A DNA stretch of 64,000 nt, taken from NCBI RefSeq assembly GCF_004519545.1, contig NZ_SDKM01000019.1, positions 35,453 to 99,452 of the forward strand, written 5' to 3'. A program made the position numbers and the translations under genes. Origin of the DNA: Nocardioides guangzhouensis. Lineage in GTDB: Bacteria; Actinomycetota; Actinomycetes; Propionibacteriales; Nocardioidaceae. The notes beneath the pieces were generated by a model that saw only the letters and a list, made by a program, of their open reading frames with translations, ran no database searches and was not told the origin of the DNA. Positions 23,745-32,764 of the stretch are shown one piece after another. Within the stretch, counting starts at the first letter, position 1; every line of letters begins with the position of its first letter.

Positions 23745-26123
23745 ATGGCAGCGGAGATGCCATCACGACCCCGAGGAATCGGCCCGGTGATGCTGACCGA
23801 TTACGAGGCCGGCCGCCGAAACCGGCGCGCGATCGACGCGGTGCTCCTCGGCGTGATGGCACTGCTGACTGGCCTTGCCGCAACGATTGCGAATTCTGCT
23901 CCGAACCAGGACCAGGCTGTGGGACAGGCGTTGGTCACCATCCTCGGATGGGCCCCCAGCATGTGGCGCGCAGCAGTACTGTGCGCGCTTGCGCTCGCGG
24001 CGGTCGTCCTCGTCGTGATCACGGTGCGTGGGCGCTGGGCATTGCTCCGCGACGTCGCGCTGGCACTCGTCGCGCTGGCAGGGACGGGCAGTGTGGTCGG
24101 CCGCATCGTCGGCCCTGACTGGCTAGCCGTCGACAACGACCTGTGGTCGCGGTGGGGCTTTCCGGAGTACCGGCTCGCGGCGGCCATCGCGATCGTCACC
24201 GTTGTCGGGCCCGAGCTCGTCAGGCCAGTCCGCGCACTCTTCGCCTTGCTCGTCGTTGCAGCCGGTGTCGGCCAGCTCGCCTTGGCGGCAGCGCTGCCGT
24301 CCGACGTGCTGGGGGCGGTGGCATTGGGACTCGGCGCCGGTGCGCTCGTCCGACTGGTCTTCGGATCTGCGGCCGGCGTCCCTCCGTCGGCCGACGTACG
24401 AGACTCGATGCTGGACGTCGGCGTCGAGCTCGACGACCTTCGCCCTGTGGCGCCACAAGAAATGGGCTCGGCGGTGTACGCCGGTTACGACCGTGAGGGG
24501 CATGCTGTCCGCGTCCGCGTCCTTGGACGCGACGCCCAGGACACGCAGCGGTTCGCACGCCGGTGGCGCTTGCTGGCTTACCGTGATCCTCGTAGGAGCG
24601 CGCCGATCGGGCGACTGGAGCAGGTCGAGCACGAGGCGTTGGCCATTCTGATGGCGGCCAAGGCCGGCGTTCGTGTTCCGGAGGTCGTCATCGCCGCGCT
24701 CGGCCGAGGTGGCGATGCAGCCGTCGTCACGCGACAAGCCGACGTCGATCCGCTGGAGCTGGTGTCGCCCTCCGAGGTCCGTGATGCGACGCTCGTGGAG
24801 CTCTGGCGCCAGGTAGCGAGGATGCACGCTGCCGGAATCTCGCACGGGCGTCTCAATGCGTCCCGTGTGATCCTCGACCACGAGGGTCAACCCGTCATCG
24901 TCGGGCTCGCCGCGGCCACGCTGGGTGCGCCGCAGCCGGCGCTCGACATCGACGTAGCCGAGCTCCTCGTCTCCTCAACGGTGCTCGTCGGGCCCCACCG
25001 TGCCTTGAGCGCGGCAGTCAGAGGGTCCGGCGTCGACACCGTGAAGGGCTCGCTGCCCTTCCTCCAGCGCGCCGCCCTCACGCCCCACACACGCGAGTTC
25101 GCCAGATCCCACGAGGTAGCACTCGAGGAGCTGCGCACGTCGGCGGCGGAGGCCGCGGGAACCGTGCCGGTCGAGATCGCCCCCATGACCCGGATTCGGC
25201 CGCGCAATCTGCTGTTGACCGCCGCCATCGCCGTGTCGGCGTACCTGCTCATCGCGCAGCTGGCCGATATCGGCTTCACGACGATTGGCGACTACGTGAG
25301 AACCGCCCAGCCGGTGTGGCTTCTCACGGGGCTCGTCCTGGCGACGCTCGGATTCGTCCCCCAGGCGATCTCGCTGCGCGGGGCGGTGGCCACGCCGCTC
25401 CCACTGCTGCCCTGCGTCGTTTTCGAGTCGGCGCTCAAGTTCGTCAACCTCACCGTCCCTGGCGCGGCCGGCACGCTCGCGGCCACGGTGCGATTCGTCC
25501 AACGCCTGGGCGGAACGGCAGCCGAGGCCGTCGCGTCCGGGGCGGTCTCCAACGTGGCCGGGAAGCTCGTGAAGATCCTCCTCGCCCTCCTCATGCTGCC
25601 GTTCGTCCGAGACGGACTCGGCAACCTCCACCTCCACGTCGGTACCCCCGACAGCAAGCTGGTCTCCGCGATCCTGACGGCGATCGTCTTCAGCGGGCTC
25701 GTGATCTGGCTCGTTCCCGCCGTGAACACGAAGATCATCCCACCTCTTCGCGAAGGCTTCGCCGCGCTTCGGGTCGTGCTCCGCGACCGGCGCAAGCGCC
25801 TCGAGCTGTTCGGCGGGAAGCTGGCCGGCGAGCTGACGTTCGCCCTCTGCCTCGGTGCCGTGTGCCACGCCTACGGCGTCGGCCTCAGCATCGCCGAACT
25901 GCTGGCGATCAACGTCGCCGCGTCCGTGCTCGCCGCCTTCATCCCGGTTCCCGGCGGCGTCGGAGCCGCCGAGGCCACCCTCACTGCCTTACTGATCGCA
26001 TTCGGCGTCGATGATTCCACGGCGTTCGCGATCGCCATCAGTCAGCGCCTCTGCACGCATTACCTCCCGCCGATCTGGGGCGCCTTCTCCCTGCGGTGGC
26101 TGCGGAAGCGAGGATTTGTGTAA
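23745..26123 (+). CDS. MprF-like lipid flippase-type membrane protein with kinase-like domain
   Basis: A 792-residue protein. The N-terminal third has about six helices (for example AVLLGVMALLTGLAATIA). A soluble middle region (about residues 215-445) resembles a protein-kinase/RIO-like fold. The C-terminal 310 residues are a multi-helix domain of the lysylphosphatidylglycerol-synthase/UPF0104 type (VPGAAGTLAATVRFVQRLGG, IPVPGGVGAAEATLTALL). The kinase-like loop reads HGRLNASRVILDHEGQ and VIVGLAAAT, so the catalytic Asp and the DFG Asp are both missing. Start ATG 23745 with GGAGGGG. Codon choice is looser than in the upstream genes. A role in lipid translocation is inferred from the C-terminal domain. 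Confidence 0.8.
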   Translation: MAAEMPSRPRGIGPVMLTDYEAGRRNRRAIDAVLLGVMALLTGLAATIANSAPNQDQAVGQALVTILGWAPSMWRAAVLCALALAAVVLVVITVRGRWALLRDVALALVALAGTGSVVGRIVGPDWLAVDNDLWSRWGFPEYRLAAAIAIVTVVGPELVRPVRALFALLVVAAGVGQLALAAALPSDVLGAVALGLGAGALVRLVFGSAAGVPPSADVRDSMLDVGVELDDLRPVAPQEMGSAVYAGYDREGHAVRVRVLGRDAQDTQRFARRWRLLAYRDPRRSAPIGRLEQVEHEALAILMAAKAGVRVPEVVIAALGRGGDAAVVTRQADVDPLELVSPSEVRDATLVELWRQVARMHAAGISHGRLNASRVILDHEGQPVIVGLAAATLGAPQPALDIDVAELLVSSTVLVGPHRALSAAVRGSGVDTVKGSLPFLQRAALTPHTREFARSHEVALEELRTSAAEAAGTVPVEIAPMTRIRPRNLLLTAAIAVSAYLLIAQLADIGFTTIGDYVRTAQPVWLLTGLVLATLGFVPQAISLRGAVATPLPLLPCVVFESALKFVNLTVPGAAGTLAATVRFVQRLGGTAAEAVASGAVSNVAGKLVKILLALLMLPFVRDGLGNLHLHVGTPDSKLVSAILTAIVFSGLVIWLVPAVNTKIIPPLREGFAALRVVLRDRRKRLELFGGKLAGELTFALCLGAVCHAYGVGLSIAELLAINVAASVLAAFIPVPGGVGAAEATLTALLIAFGVDDSTAFAIAISQRLCTHYLPPIWGAFSLRWLRKRGFV

Positions 26124-26453
26124 CTGGGTGTGTCCGTGTTGAGCGCCCGTGGCCGCGGCGGTCGTTCTCGGCTCCACCCACGGGAACCGGGCTAGCGAGC
26201 TGATGCTGGAGCACTGAGCGAGCAAGACGTCACCGGTCGGCTCGACCTCGCCCTGGTGGACCGGGGCGTCACCGCGGCCGCCGGGCACAATCTCAGCCGG
26301 AAGCACCACGCCGAGGTCCGTCAGGTTGGGTGGGACGACAAGCAGCAGGTCCACCCGGTGCTGCCGCGCGGGCAAGGGGTCAACCGTTTCCTTGCCCGCC
26401 GCGGCGCGCGTCGTGCGAAACCGGAGCGGTCTGTCCACCAGTCCGATTGCGGG
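26124..26453. other. 330-base region without a supported gene
   Basis: It contains the right-hand direct repeat (26160-26191) and frames that look like broken coding sequence, but I cannot match them to a known protein. It may be a decayed insertion sequence or gene end. No tRNA or clear promoter is seen. Confidence 0.4.
26160..26191 (+). repeat. Imperfect direct repeat, right copy
   Basis: GGTCGTTCTC, five extra bases, then CACCCACGGGAACCGGG. It matches the copy at 23551-23577 at 25 of 27 positions apart from the five-base insertion. It begins 37 bases after the stop of the MprF-like gene. Confidence 0.4.
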
Positions 26454-26900
26454 CTACGAGTTGCCTGCAGCCTTGGCGAGCTTGTCGGCGTAGGCGCGGG
26501 CGTGGATGGCGTCGAGCATCGCCAGCTCTGCGTTCTCGACCGCCCAGTCCGCGAAGTCGAGTGCCTCGGCCGAGTCAGCTTCCGCCCAGTCCGCATCCTT
26601 GGCAGCGACCTTCGCATCCATCTGGCGGTTCCGCCGCTCGATGTTCGCCTTGACGTCGTTCAGCTTGGCCGAGGCGTCAGCCCTCAGCTGTGTCCACTTC
26701 GCCCGTGCACTGTCGTCGACCTGCGAGAGCTGCTGCCGTGCGGACTGAGCTGACTCGTCCAGATGGGCCTGCGCCCGATCGATCCGCTGCTTGAGCTGCT
26801 CATCCGACTCCGCCGCGGCCGCCTGCACCGCTGCCTTGGCCGCCGCGACCCGCTGCTGCAGCGTGTCCAGTCGCGTGTAGAAGTCCGTGTGCTGCGTCAT
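26454..26900 (-). CDS. Alanine-rich coiled-coil protein, proposed phasin
   Basis: A 148-residue, almost wholly helical protein with no signal peptide or membrane segment. Heptad-like stretches run through VAAAKAAVQAAAAESDEQL, SARQQLSQVDDSARAKW and NDVKANIERRNRQMDAKV, with an amphipathic C-terminal helix (LDFADWAVENAELAMLDAI). I do not recognise a named family. A perfect TGACGATATCGTCA operator 61 bases upstream is identical over 19 bases to that before phaC. Helical, Ala-rich, cytosolic and co-regulated with PHA synthase is what a granule-coating phasin would look like; this role is an inference. Confidence 0.7.
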   Translation of the reverse strand: MTQHTDFYTRLDTLQQRVAAAKAAVQAAAAESDEQLKQRIDRAQAHLDESAQSARQQLSQVDDSARAKWTQLRADASAKLNDVKANIERRNRQMDAKVAAKDADWAEADSAEALDFADWAVENAELAMLDAIHARAYADKLAKAAGNS

Positions 26901-26961
26901 GAGTTGCCTCCTTCGTTGAGTTCCGGACCCGGAGAGGTCCCTTGTATCATTGGTACAATAA

Positions 26962-26975
26962 TGACGATATCGTCA
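26962..26975. promoter_or_regulatory. TetR-type operator before the coiled-coil gene
   Basis: TGACGATATCGTCA, a perfect 14-base palindrome. The 19-mer ATAATGACGATATCGTCAG (26958-26976) recurs unchanged at 41494-41512 before phaC, and the 14-mer occurs at 42297. It overlaps the likely promoter of the coiled-coil gene and also lies 225 bases before the PAP2 gene. Confidence 0.75.
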
Positions 26976-27200
26976 GAACTGCGGATGTCAAGCCTCGGGG
27001 CCAGGTCAGGACGAAAGTCCGCAATCGTCGGGACTTTCGGCAGGAATCGATTTGCTTCTCCCAGGGTGCAGCTCCAGAGCATCCACAGGTCAGCTACCGT
27101 TCGCCGGGCTGACCTCAACGTGCCCAGCGACGCCAATGCCGGTCCGAGCGGCAGCAGGGTGGACCTGCGGTCTCGCGGCCGGGAAGCCTACGCTGCGCGT

Positions 27201-27839
27201 ATGGCGGATCCGATCCACGAGAACCAGACGGTTGGAGACGCGCTCGCCCAGGGGGTCGAACGCCGGCGGGGTCCCGGCTCGGCGTGGGCGGAAGCGTTGC
27301 GCGAGCTGGGTGCGTTGGACCGGGCGGTGTACGAGGCCGTGGCCGTGACCGCAACGCCCCACCTCGACGGCGCTTTTCGCCGCCTCTCGGTCGCAGCGAA
27401 CTACTCGCGCCTGTGGCTCGGCATGAGCGCCGCGATGGCGACGCTCGGAGGGAGACAGGGGCGACAGGTGGCCCTCGAGGGCGTGCTCGCGATCGGGGCG
27501 ACGTCCGCAACGGTCAATCTCGGCATCAAGCCACTTGCTCGTCGCCGGCGGCCGGATCGGGCTGACTCGTCGACTCACGCCGCCCGCTTCGTCCCGATGC
27601 CGGAGTCCACGTCGTTTCCGTCCGGCCACTCCGCGTCGGCCTTTGCCTTTGCCTACACGGTGGGGAGGCACTACCCGGCGCTGGCCGTGCCGATCCGGTT
27701 GCTCTCCAGCGCGGTGGCGTATTCGAGAGTGCACACGGGCGTGCACTATCCCGGGGACGCCGTGCTCGGTTCGGTCGTCGGGGCGGGTACGGCGGCCATG
27801 GTGGCGGGCGCCTGGGATCGCCGGCACCGGTCGTCATGA
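27201..27839 (+). CDS. PAP2-family lipid phosphatase
   Basis: A 212-residue phosphatase with the three PAP2 motifs in order: KPLARRRRPDR (C1), FPSGHSAS (C2) and SRVHTGVHYPGD (C3, with catalytic His and Asp). Short hydrophobic helices separate them. It probably removes phosphate from phosphatidate or polyprenyl phosphates. It is convergent with a diacylglycerol-kinase-like gene that could catalyse the reverse type of step, which suggests a small lipid-phosphate module together with the MprF-like protein. Confidence 0.88.
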   Translation: MADPIHENQTVGDALAQGVERRRGPGSAWAEALRELGALDRAVYEAVAVTATPHLDGAFRRLSVAANYSRLWLGMSAAMATLGGRQGRQVALEGVLAIGATSATVNLGIKPLARRRRPDRADSSTHAARFVPMPESTSFPSGHSASAFAFAYTVGRHYPALAVPIRLLSSAVAYSRVHTGVHYPGDAVLGSVVGAGTAAMVAGAWDRRHRSS

Positions 27840-27862
27840 CGCGAGCGCAGAGAAGCGGCTCC

Positions 27863-28882
27863 CTACCGGGGACCACCCCGGTCGTCCCCCGGCGAAGTCG
27901 TCCGTCGTGACTCGGCGCGCGGCAGACGTGCTGATGGCGACGCGCCGGGATGGTGGGACGCGATGCGCACCCGAAGAACCGACGGCCGAACCGTGAACCT
28001 CAGCAGCGGCGCATCCAGCATCACCGCCTCACCATCGATGCCCGCGGCCACCGTTGCGGGGGCGGAGACCTCGAAGTCGGGGGCGCTCCAGGCACGCCCC
28101 GGCGGGGGCGGGTCGCCAGGCGCGTCGAGGATGAGGATGCCGAGGAGGCCGCTGTCGAGCGATGGTCGGGAGCCGACGACGGGACGGTCCGTCGCGTACG
28201 GGTTGTTCGACACCAGGACGACTGCCAGGCGAGCATGCTCGCGTCCCGCATCGTCGACGAGCCGCAGCGCTGGTGTCTTCCCGCTGGGTCCCAGCACATG
28301 TCTCGCGGTTTCCACCAGAGTGCGGACCTTGGCGTCGCGATACTCCGGATGCCTGACCGCTTCACCGTAGATCCCGAGAGAGACGTTGTTCAGGAACGGG
28401 CGGCCGTTCACCTCGGCCAGGTCGATCCGGCGCTCGAACCCGTGATGGAACGCGTCGAGCGCGCCTGCCACATCATGACGGTCCACTCCGAGGTCGAGTG
28501 CAAAGTGGTTGCGGGTCCCGGCCGGGACGCAGATGAACGGGAGGCCATGCGTGGCGGCGGCTGCGGCAACGAGCGCAAGCGACCCGTCGCCACCAGCCAT
28601 CCCCAGCGCATCCGCTCCGGCCGCGACTGCCTGGTCGACCAGGGTCGCCAAGCTCTGGCCCGGATCGAGCACGACCGCCTGGATTCCCCGCTCGCGCGCC
28701 CCTTCGACGAGCCCGTTGCGCTTGGCCGCGCCACCACCGGAGCGTGGGTTGACGAACAGCACCAGTTCCTTCGGGGTCGCGGCGGGACTCCAGCCGAGTC
28801 GGGTCAGCCTCCGCTCGGGCAGCGCCTGGTGCGGGGAGGTCAACGGTGGATCTCCGTCGTGGCCGGCCGCAGTCCCAGACAC
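27863..28882 (-). CDS. Diacylglycerol/lipid kinase family protein
   Basis: A 339-residue DAGK-catalytic-domain protein: VLFVNPRSGGGAAKRNG at the N-terminus, GMAGGDGSLALVAAAA (the GGDGS nucleotide loop), FICVPAGTRNHFALDLG, and the second beta-rich lobe with IDGEAVMLDAPLLRFTV. It phosphorylates a lipid, probably diacylglycerol. Start GTG 28882. The tail after residue 315 is Ser/Arg-rich and probably disordered. Confidence 0.88.
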   Translation of the reverse strand: MSGTAAGHDGDPPLTSPHQALPERRLTRLGWSPAATPKELVLFVNPRSGGGAAKRNGLVEGARERGIQAVVLDPGQSLATLVDQAVAAGADALGMAGGDGSLALVAAAAATHGLPFICVPAGTRNHFALDLGVDRHDVAGALDAFHHGFERRIDLAEVNGRPFLNNVSLGIYGEAVRHPEYRDAKVRTLVETARHVLGPSGKTPALRLVDDAGREHARLAVVLVSNNPYATDRPVVGSRPSLDSGLLGILILDAPGDPPPPGRAWSAPDFEVSAPATVAAGIDGEAVMLDAPLLRFTVRPSVLRVRIASHHPGASPSARLPRAESRRTTSPGDDRGGPR

Positions 28883-28946
28883 GTGAACACCCTACGTCTC
28901 GGTTTCACATCGTGTCGTGGATGATCAGCCTCGTCGTGGAGCCACC

Positions 28947-29921
28947 TCAGAGCCACTGGCGCCGTCGGAACAGGTGGTAGACGACGATGCAGGCGACGAT
29001 CATGAGCCCGGTGGAGGTGAGTACGCCGACATCCTCCCCCGAGCCCGGGTAGGGGACATTCATGCCGTAGTAACCCGTGACCAAGGTGGGGACGGCGATG
29101 ATCGCGGCCCAGCCGGACACCTTCTTGACGATCAGGTTCTGGCGGTGGCCGCGGAGACCGAGATCAGTGTCGATGATCGTGGCAGAGACCTGGCGTAGGG
29201 AGTCCAGGTCTTCGATGACGCCCAGGACGTGGTCGTGGACATCCAGGAAGTACGGGTAGATCTCCTCGGCGACCTGGGAGTGCTCGCGGCGCACCAGGCT
29301 GCCGCAGACCTCACGCATCGGAACGACCAGGCGGTGGAAGCGGAACATTGCCCGGCGCATCGTGAACCAGTAACGCTGCCGGAGCGGGTCGAGCGACTGC
29401 TCGGCGAAGATCCGCTCGCTCATGAGCTCGTGGTAGTCGTCGAGCGCCTGGATCACCTCGAAGTAGCCGTCCACCACCACGTCGAGCAGGCCGTAGAGGA
29501 GGAAGTCGACCCCGTGCTCGGCGAGATCCGGTGAACGGTCCCAACGCTCGAGCACCCGGTCAACATCGAAGAGGGAGTTCTCGCGAATGGTGACCAACCA
29601 GCCCTGACCGATGAACGCATCCACCTCTGTCTCGACAAGGGATCCCCGTTCAAGGTCGAGACCGACCGCGTGGCAGGACAGGAAGAGATGTGTTGCGTAC
29701 CGGTCGAGCTTGGGGCGCTGCGGGCCGAGGACGTCTTCCACGGCAAGCTCGTGCAGTCCCAGTTCAGCGGCCACGACCTGCAGCTGCTCCGTCGAGGGCA
29801 CGCAGAGGTCGATCCAGACGGTGCTCCCCGCGTGAGCGAGGTGTTGGGACACCTCCTCGAGGGGGAACCCTTCGTCGGTGACCGCGCCATGACGGTATAC
29901 GCGGGTGTGCACGTCGCCCAT
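28947..29921 (-). CDS. corA: CorA-family magnesium/cobalt transporter
   Basis: A 324-residue CorA. A large cytoplasmic N-terminal domain is followed by a long helix (SQVAEEIYPYFLDVHDHVL) and two C-terminal helices: VSGWAAIIAVPTLVTGYYGM, containing the signature YGMN with NVPYPG after it, and VLTSTGLMIVACIVVYHLF. The tail ends RRRQWL. Full length for the family. The start ATG is at 29921. Confidence 0.93.
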   Translation of the reverse strand: MGDVHTRVYRHGAVTDEGFPLEEVSQHLAHAGSTVWIDLCVPSTEQLQVVAAELGLHELAVEDVLGPQRPKLDRYATHLFLSCHAVGLDLERGSLVETEVDAFIGQGWLVTIRENSLFDVDRVLERWDRSPDLAEHGVDFLLYGLLDVVVDGYFEVIQALDDYHELMSERIFAEQSLDPLRQRYWFTMRRAMFRFHRLVVPMREVCGSLVRREHSQVAEEIYPYFLDVHDHVLGVIEDLDSLRQVSATIIDTDLGLRGHRQNLIVKKVSGWAAIIAVPTLVTGYYGMNVPYPGSGEDVGVLTSTGLMIVACIVVYHLFRRRQWL

Positions 29922-30050
29922 GACTCAACCCCTCACTTGTTTCCGCGTCGAGCTTCCGGGTCCGCCCTCAGCCTGCCACTGGCACGGGTGGAGTGACGAC
30001 CGCGGCTGCCGGGCGTCGAGAGCAGCCCGCACCGGCTCTTGCTTGCGGGC

Positions 30051-30692
30051 TCAGACCTCGGGGTGGGGTGGGAGCGGACGGTTGCGAAGCCTGGTTGCTT
30101 CTCGCTTGGTCATGCCGAACATCCGGAGCACCGAGTAGGCCATCTCATCGGTGAGGCTCGCGGCGTCTGCCTCGGGATGCGACTCCAGCAGCTGGAGCAG
30201 TCCCAGCATCGCACCTCCTGCAGCCATCAGCGCAAGCTCGTCGTTCTCGACGTCGAACCGGCCCGCCTCCTTCGCTGCCGCGATGTCGTGCCGTGCCCGG
30301 GGTGCCAGCCCGGCTTCGTGGACGAGCGCCTTCGTGCCCGTGTTGAGCAGGACCCGCACCAGCTCGGGGTTCTCGCGCTGGAGCCTGCCCGTCATCCGGA
30401 AGCTGACGGTGAAGATCTCCGCAGGGTCGTCGAGCCCCACCACCACCGCGTCCCGCAGGTCCACGTAGGACTGCAGTGCCTGGGCCAGGGCTACCTCGAA
30501 GAGCTGGTCCTTGCTCTCGAAGTGGTTGTAGAAGCTCCCGAACCCGACGTCGGCCGCATCGGTGATCTCCTGGATGCTGCTGTGCGACTTGCCCTCGGCA
30601 AGCAGCTGCTGAGCAGCGTCAACCAACGCCTGGCGAGTCCGCTGCTTGCGGCGGTCCACCCGGTTCTGCGGTGCTGTCAGCCCGGTGCTCAT
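30051..30692 (-). CDS. TetR regulator A (controls catabolic operon A)
   Basis: A 213-residue TetR protein. The DNA-binding domain is RVDRRKQRTRQALVDAAQQL followed by IQEITDAADVGFGSFYNHFE (recognition helix). The ligand domain has SFRMTGRLQRENPELVRVLL and ends PPHPEV. It is clearly paralogous to the regulator at 41516: both share DVGxGSFYNHF, GRLQR and GLAPRAR. It is divergent from operon A; three TGATG...CATCA sites lie between, one nearer its own start, so self-repression is likely. Confidence 0.93.
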   Translation of the reverse strand: MSTGLTAPQNRVDRRKQRTRQALVDAAQQLLAEGKSHSSIQEITDAADVGFGSFYNHFESKDQLFEVALAQALQSYVDLRDAVVVGLDDPAEIFTVSFRMTGRLQRENPELVRVLLNTGTKALVHEAGLAPRARHDIAAAKEAGRFDVENDELALMAAGGAMLGLLQLLESHPEADAASLTDEMAYSVLRMFGMTKREATRLRNRPLPPHPEV

Positions 30693-30743
30693 CCGTTGCC
30701 TGCCTCCTACGCCATCGACCGTGTGGTCGAGGCCCATCATAAC

Positions 30744-30757
30744 TGATGCTCTCATCA
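30744..30757. promoter_or_regulatory. Operator near the tetR A start
   Basis: TGATG-CTCT-CATCA, flanked by C and G to make a 16-base inverted repeat. It is 52 bases upstream of the tetR A start and shares half-sites with the two sites at 30788 and 30833. Probable autoregulatory site. Confidence 0.6.
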
Positions 30758-30787
30758 GATTCGCCGGAGGCCGAGGCTCGAAGGATC

Positions 30788-30846
30788 TGATGATTTCATC
30801 AAAACCCTCTTGACAGCGAGTTCTATCAACGTTGATGATTTCATCA
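30788..30846 (+). promoter_or_regulatory. Operon A promoter with two identical operators
   Basis: TGATGATTTCATCA occurs twice (30788-30801 and 30833-30846), starts exactly 45 bases apart. Between them is TTGACA (30810-30815), 8 bases after the first operator. Seventeen bases after TTGACA the second operator begins, so it covers the -10 position. Binding there would block RNA polymerase. The layout is matched base for base in spacing at 42252-42310. Confidence 0.75.
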
Positions 30847-30869
30847 ATCAATCCCTCGAGGAGTGTCGA

Positions 30870-31739
30870 ATGAGTCATCACGAATGCGCAGAGCGCACCG
30901 AGTCCCTGGTCACGGTGGGTCGCCGCAAGCTGTTCGTCACCGAGGCCGGCACCGGAGCGCCGGTGGTCCTCCTGCACGGCGGCGGCCCCGGCGCGACCGG
31001 GCTGTCCAACTACTCGCGCAACATCGATGCCCTGGCCGACCGGTTCCGCGTGATCGTCCCGGACCTCCCCGGCTACGGCGACTCCTCGAAGCACGTCGAC
31101 CAGGGCGACCCCTTCGGTGACCTGGCCTTCGCCGTCCGCGGCCTGCTCGATGAGCTGGGTGTCGAGAAGGCACACCTCATCGGCAACTCCTACGGAGGGG
31201 CGGCAGCGCTGCGGCTCGCGCTGGACCGTCCCGACAAGGTCGACAAGCTGATCCTGATGGGGCCGGGCGGGGTCGGGACCACTCGAGCGCTTCCCACGAA
31301 GGGCCTGAAGACCCTGTTCGACTACTACGCGGGAGACGGCCCGACCAGGGAGAAGCTGGCGACGTTCATCCGCGAGTTCCTGGTGTACGACGGGCGGGCG
31401 GTGCCGGAGGAGCTCATCGACCTGCGCTACGAGGCCAGCATCCATCCCGACGTGCTCACGAACCCTCCGTTGCGCCGGCCCTTCTCACTTGGAACCTTGC
31501 TGCGGATGGACTTCACGCGAGACCACCGCCTCGCACGGCTGAACACGCCCACCTTGGTCATCTGGGGCGCCGACGACAAGGTGAACCGGCCTTCTGGCGG
31601 CTTCGCCCTCGCTCGCACCCTGCCGCACTGCGACCTCTTCCTCGCCTCGCAAACCGGCCACTGGGTCCAGTGGGAGCGACCAGAACTCTTCAACTCGCTG
31701 GCCCGGGACTTCCTGGGCGACAAGGAAGGACCAGCATGA
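30870..31739 (+). CDS. mhpC: Meta-cleavage product C-C hydrolase (alpha/beta fold)
   Basis: A 289-residue alpha/beta hydrolase of the MhpC/BphD/HsaD type, which cuts the carbon-carbon bond of the ring-fission product. Visible are the oxyanion strand VVLLHGGGPGATG, the nucleophile elbow GNSYGG (Ser107), the acid region VIWGADDKVNRP and the His in SQTGHWVQWE. ATG 30870 follows GAGGAG. First gene of operon A, overlapping the dioxygenase by four bases. The gene symbol indicates family resemblance; the true substrate is unknown. Confidence 0.88.
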   Translation: MSHHECAERTESLVTVGRRKLFVTEAGTGAPVVLLHGGGPGATGLSNYSRNIDALADRFRVIVPDLPGYGDSSKHVDQGDPFGDLAFAVRGLLDELGVEKAHLIGNSYGGAAALRLALDRPDKVDKLILMGPGGVGTTRALPTKGLKTLFDYYAGDGPTREKLATFIREFLVYDGRAVPEELIDLRYEASIHPDVLTNPPLRRPFSLGTLLRMDFTRDHRLARLNTPTLVIWGADDKVNRPSGGFALARTLPHCDLFLASQTGHWVQWERPELFNSLARDFLGDKEGPA

Positions 31740-32764
31740 GCACTCCGTTCCTCCACCCCACGGCCGACGAGTCGGTGTTCGGAGCGGTGCACCTCGGCTA
31801 CGTCGTGGCCGAGTCCCAACGCCTCACGGACTGGCGGCGATTCGGCGCCGACGCGATCGGGTTGCACGTCGACGAGATCACCCGGGACGTGCTGCGCTTC
31901 CGGCTGGACGATCGCGAGTGCCGGTTCCTGGTCCAGCGCGGGCCGGCGGAGGACCTGATGGGCCTGGGCTGGCAGGTCGACGACCACGAGACCTTCGACC
32001 GCATCGTCAAACGCGTCACCGAGCGGGGTGTTCCGATCAAGGAGGGCGCACCAGAGGAGGCGGCTCTCCGCGGGGTGGAGCGGCTGTGGAGGTTCGCCGG
32101 CCCCAAGGGGATCGTCCAGGAGATCTTCACCGTGCCGCGCACGACGACCAGTCCGCTGAACATGCTGACCAGCGGCTTCGTGACCGGCGACGGGGGCCTC
32201 GGCCACGTGGCCATCACGACCCGCGACCCGCAGGGGCTCCACTCCTACTTCAGCACCGTCTTCGACTCACGGCTGTCCGACTACATCGATGAGAACGTCG
32301 GAGGCTTGACGCTCAAGATCAGGTTCCTGCGGGTCAACGAACGGCACCACTCGGTGGCGATCGCCAACGTTCAGCAGCTGAGGGTCGACCCGATCCGGAC
32401 CAAGGCGCAGCACGTGAACATCCAGGCAGCAACTCTGGACGACATGCTCTCGGCCTACCAGCGGGTGCAGGAGCTCGGTTTCAAGATGGCGTGGTCGGTG
32501 GGCCAGCACAGCAACGACAGGGCACTGTCCTTCTACTGCGTGACCCCCGCCGGCTTCGAGCTGGAAGTCGGGTGGAACCCGGTCACCGTCGGCCCCGAGG
32601 AGGAGGCGACCTGGGAGCCCACGACCTACCGAGGCATCAGCATCTGGGGGCATACCCCGGTCGGCGAGTCGGTGGCCACCAAGCTCCACCAGTTCGCCAA
32701 CGCCATGCGGCACGCCCGTCACCCCGAGGTCTCGGTGCCCGAGCTGACAGGAGCGGTCCGATGA
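31736..32764 (+). CDS. Extradiol catechol-type dioxygenase (VOC, type I)
   Basis: A 342-residue two-domain vicinal-oxygen-chelate dioxygenase of the BphC/HsaC kind. The iron ligands are in the C-terminal domain: His in GLGHVAITT, His in KAQHVNIQA and Glu in GFELEVGW, all present. It opens the dihydroxylated ring next to one hydroxyl (meta cleavage). It lies between the hydrolase and the hydroxylase genes with ATGA overlaps at both ends. Confidence 0.9.
   Translation: MSTPFLHPTADESVFGAVHLGYVVAESQRLTDWRRFGADAIGLHVDEITRDVLRFRLDDRECRFLVQRGPAEDLMGLGWQVDDHETFDRIVKRVTERGVPIKEGAPEEAALRGVERLWRFAGPKGIVQEIFTVPRTTTSPLNMLTSGFVTGDGGLGHVAITTRDPQGLHSYFSTVFDSRLSDYIDENVGGLTLKIRFLRVNERHHSVAIANVQQLRVDPIRTKAQHVNIQAATLDDMLSAYQRVQELGFKMAWSVGQHSNDRALSFYCVTPAGFELEVGWNPVTVGPEEEATWEPTTYRGISIWGHTPVGESVATKLHQFANAMRHARHPEVSVPELTGAVR

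Noticed and set aside
23551..26191. The repeated GGTCGTTCTC...CGGGAAC blocks as a degenerate CRISPR array
   Set aside because: Only two copies 2.6 kb apart, a coding gene between them and no cas genes or spacer-length units.
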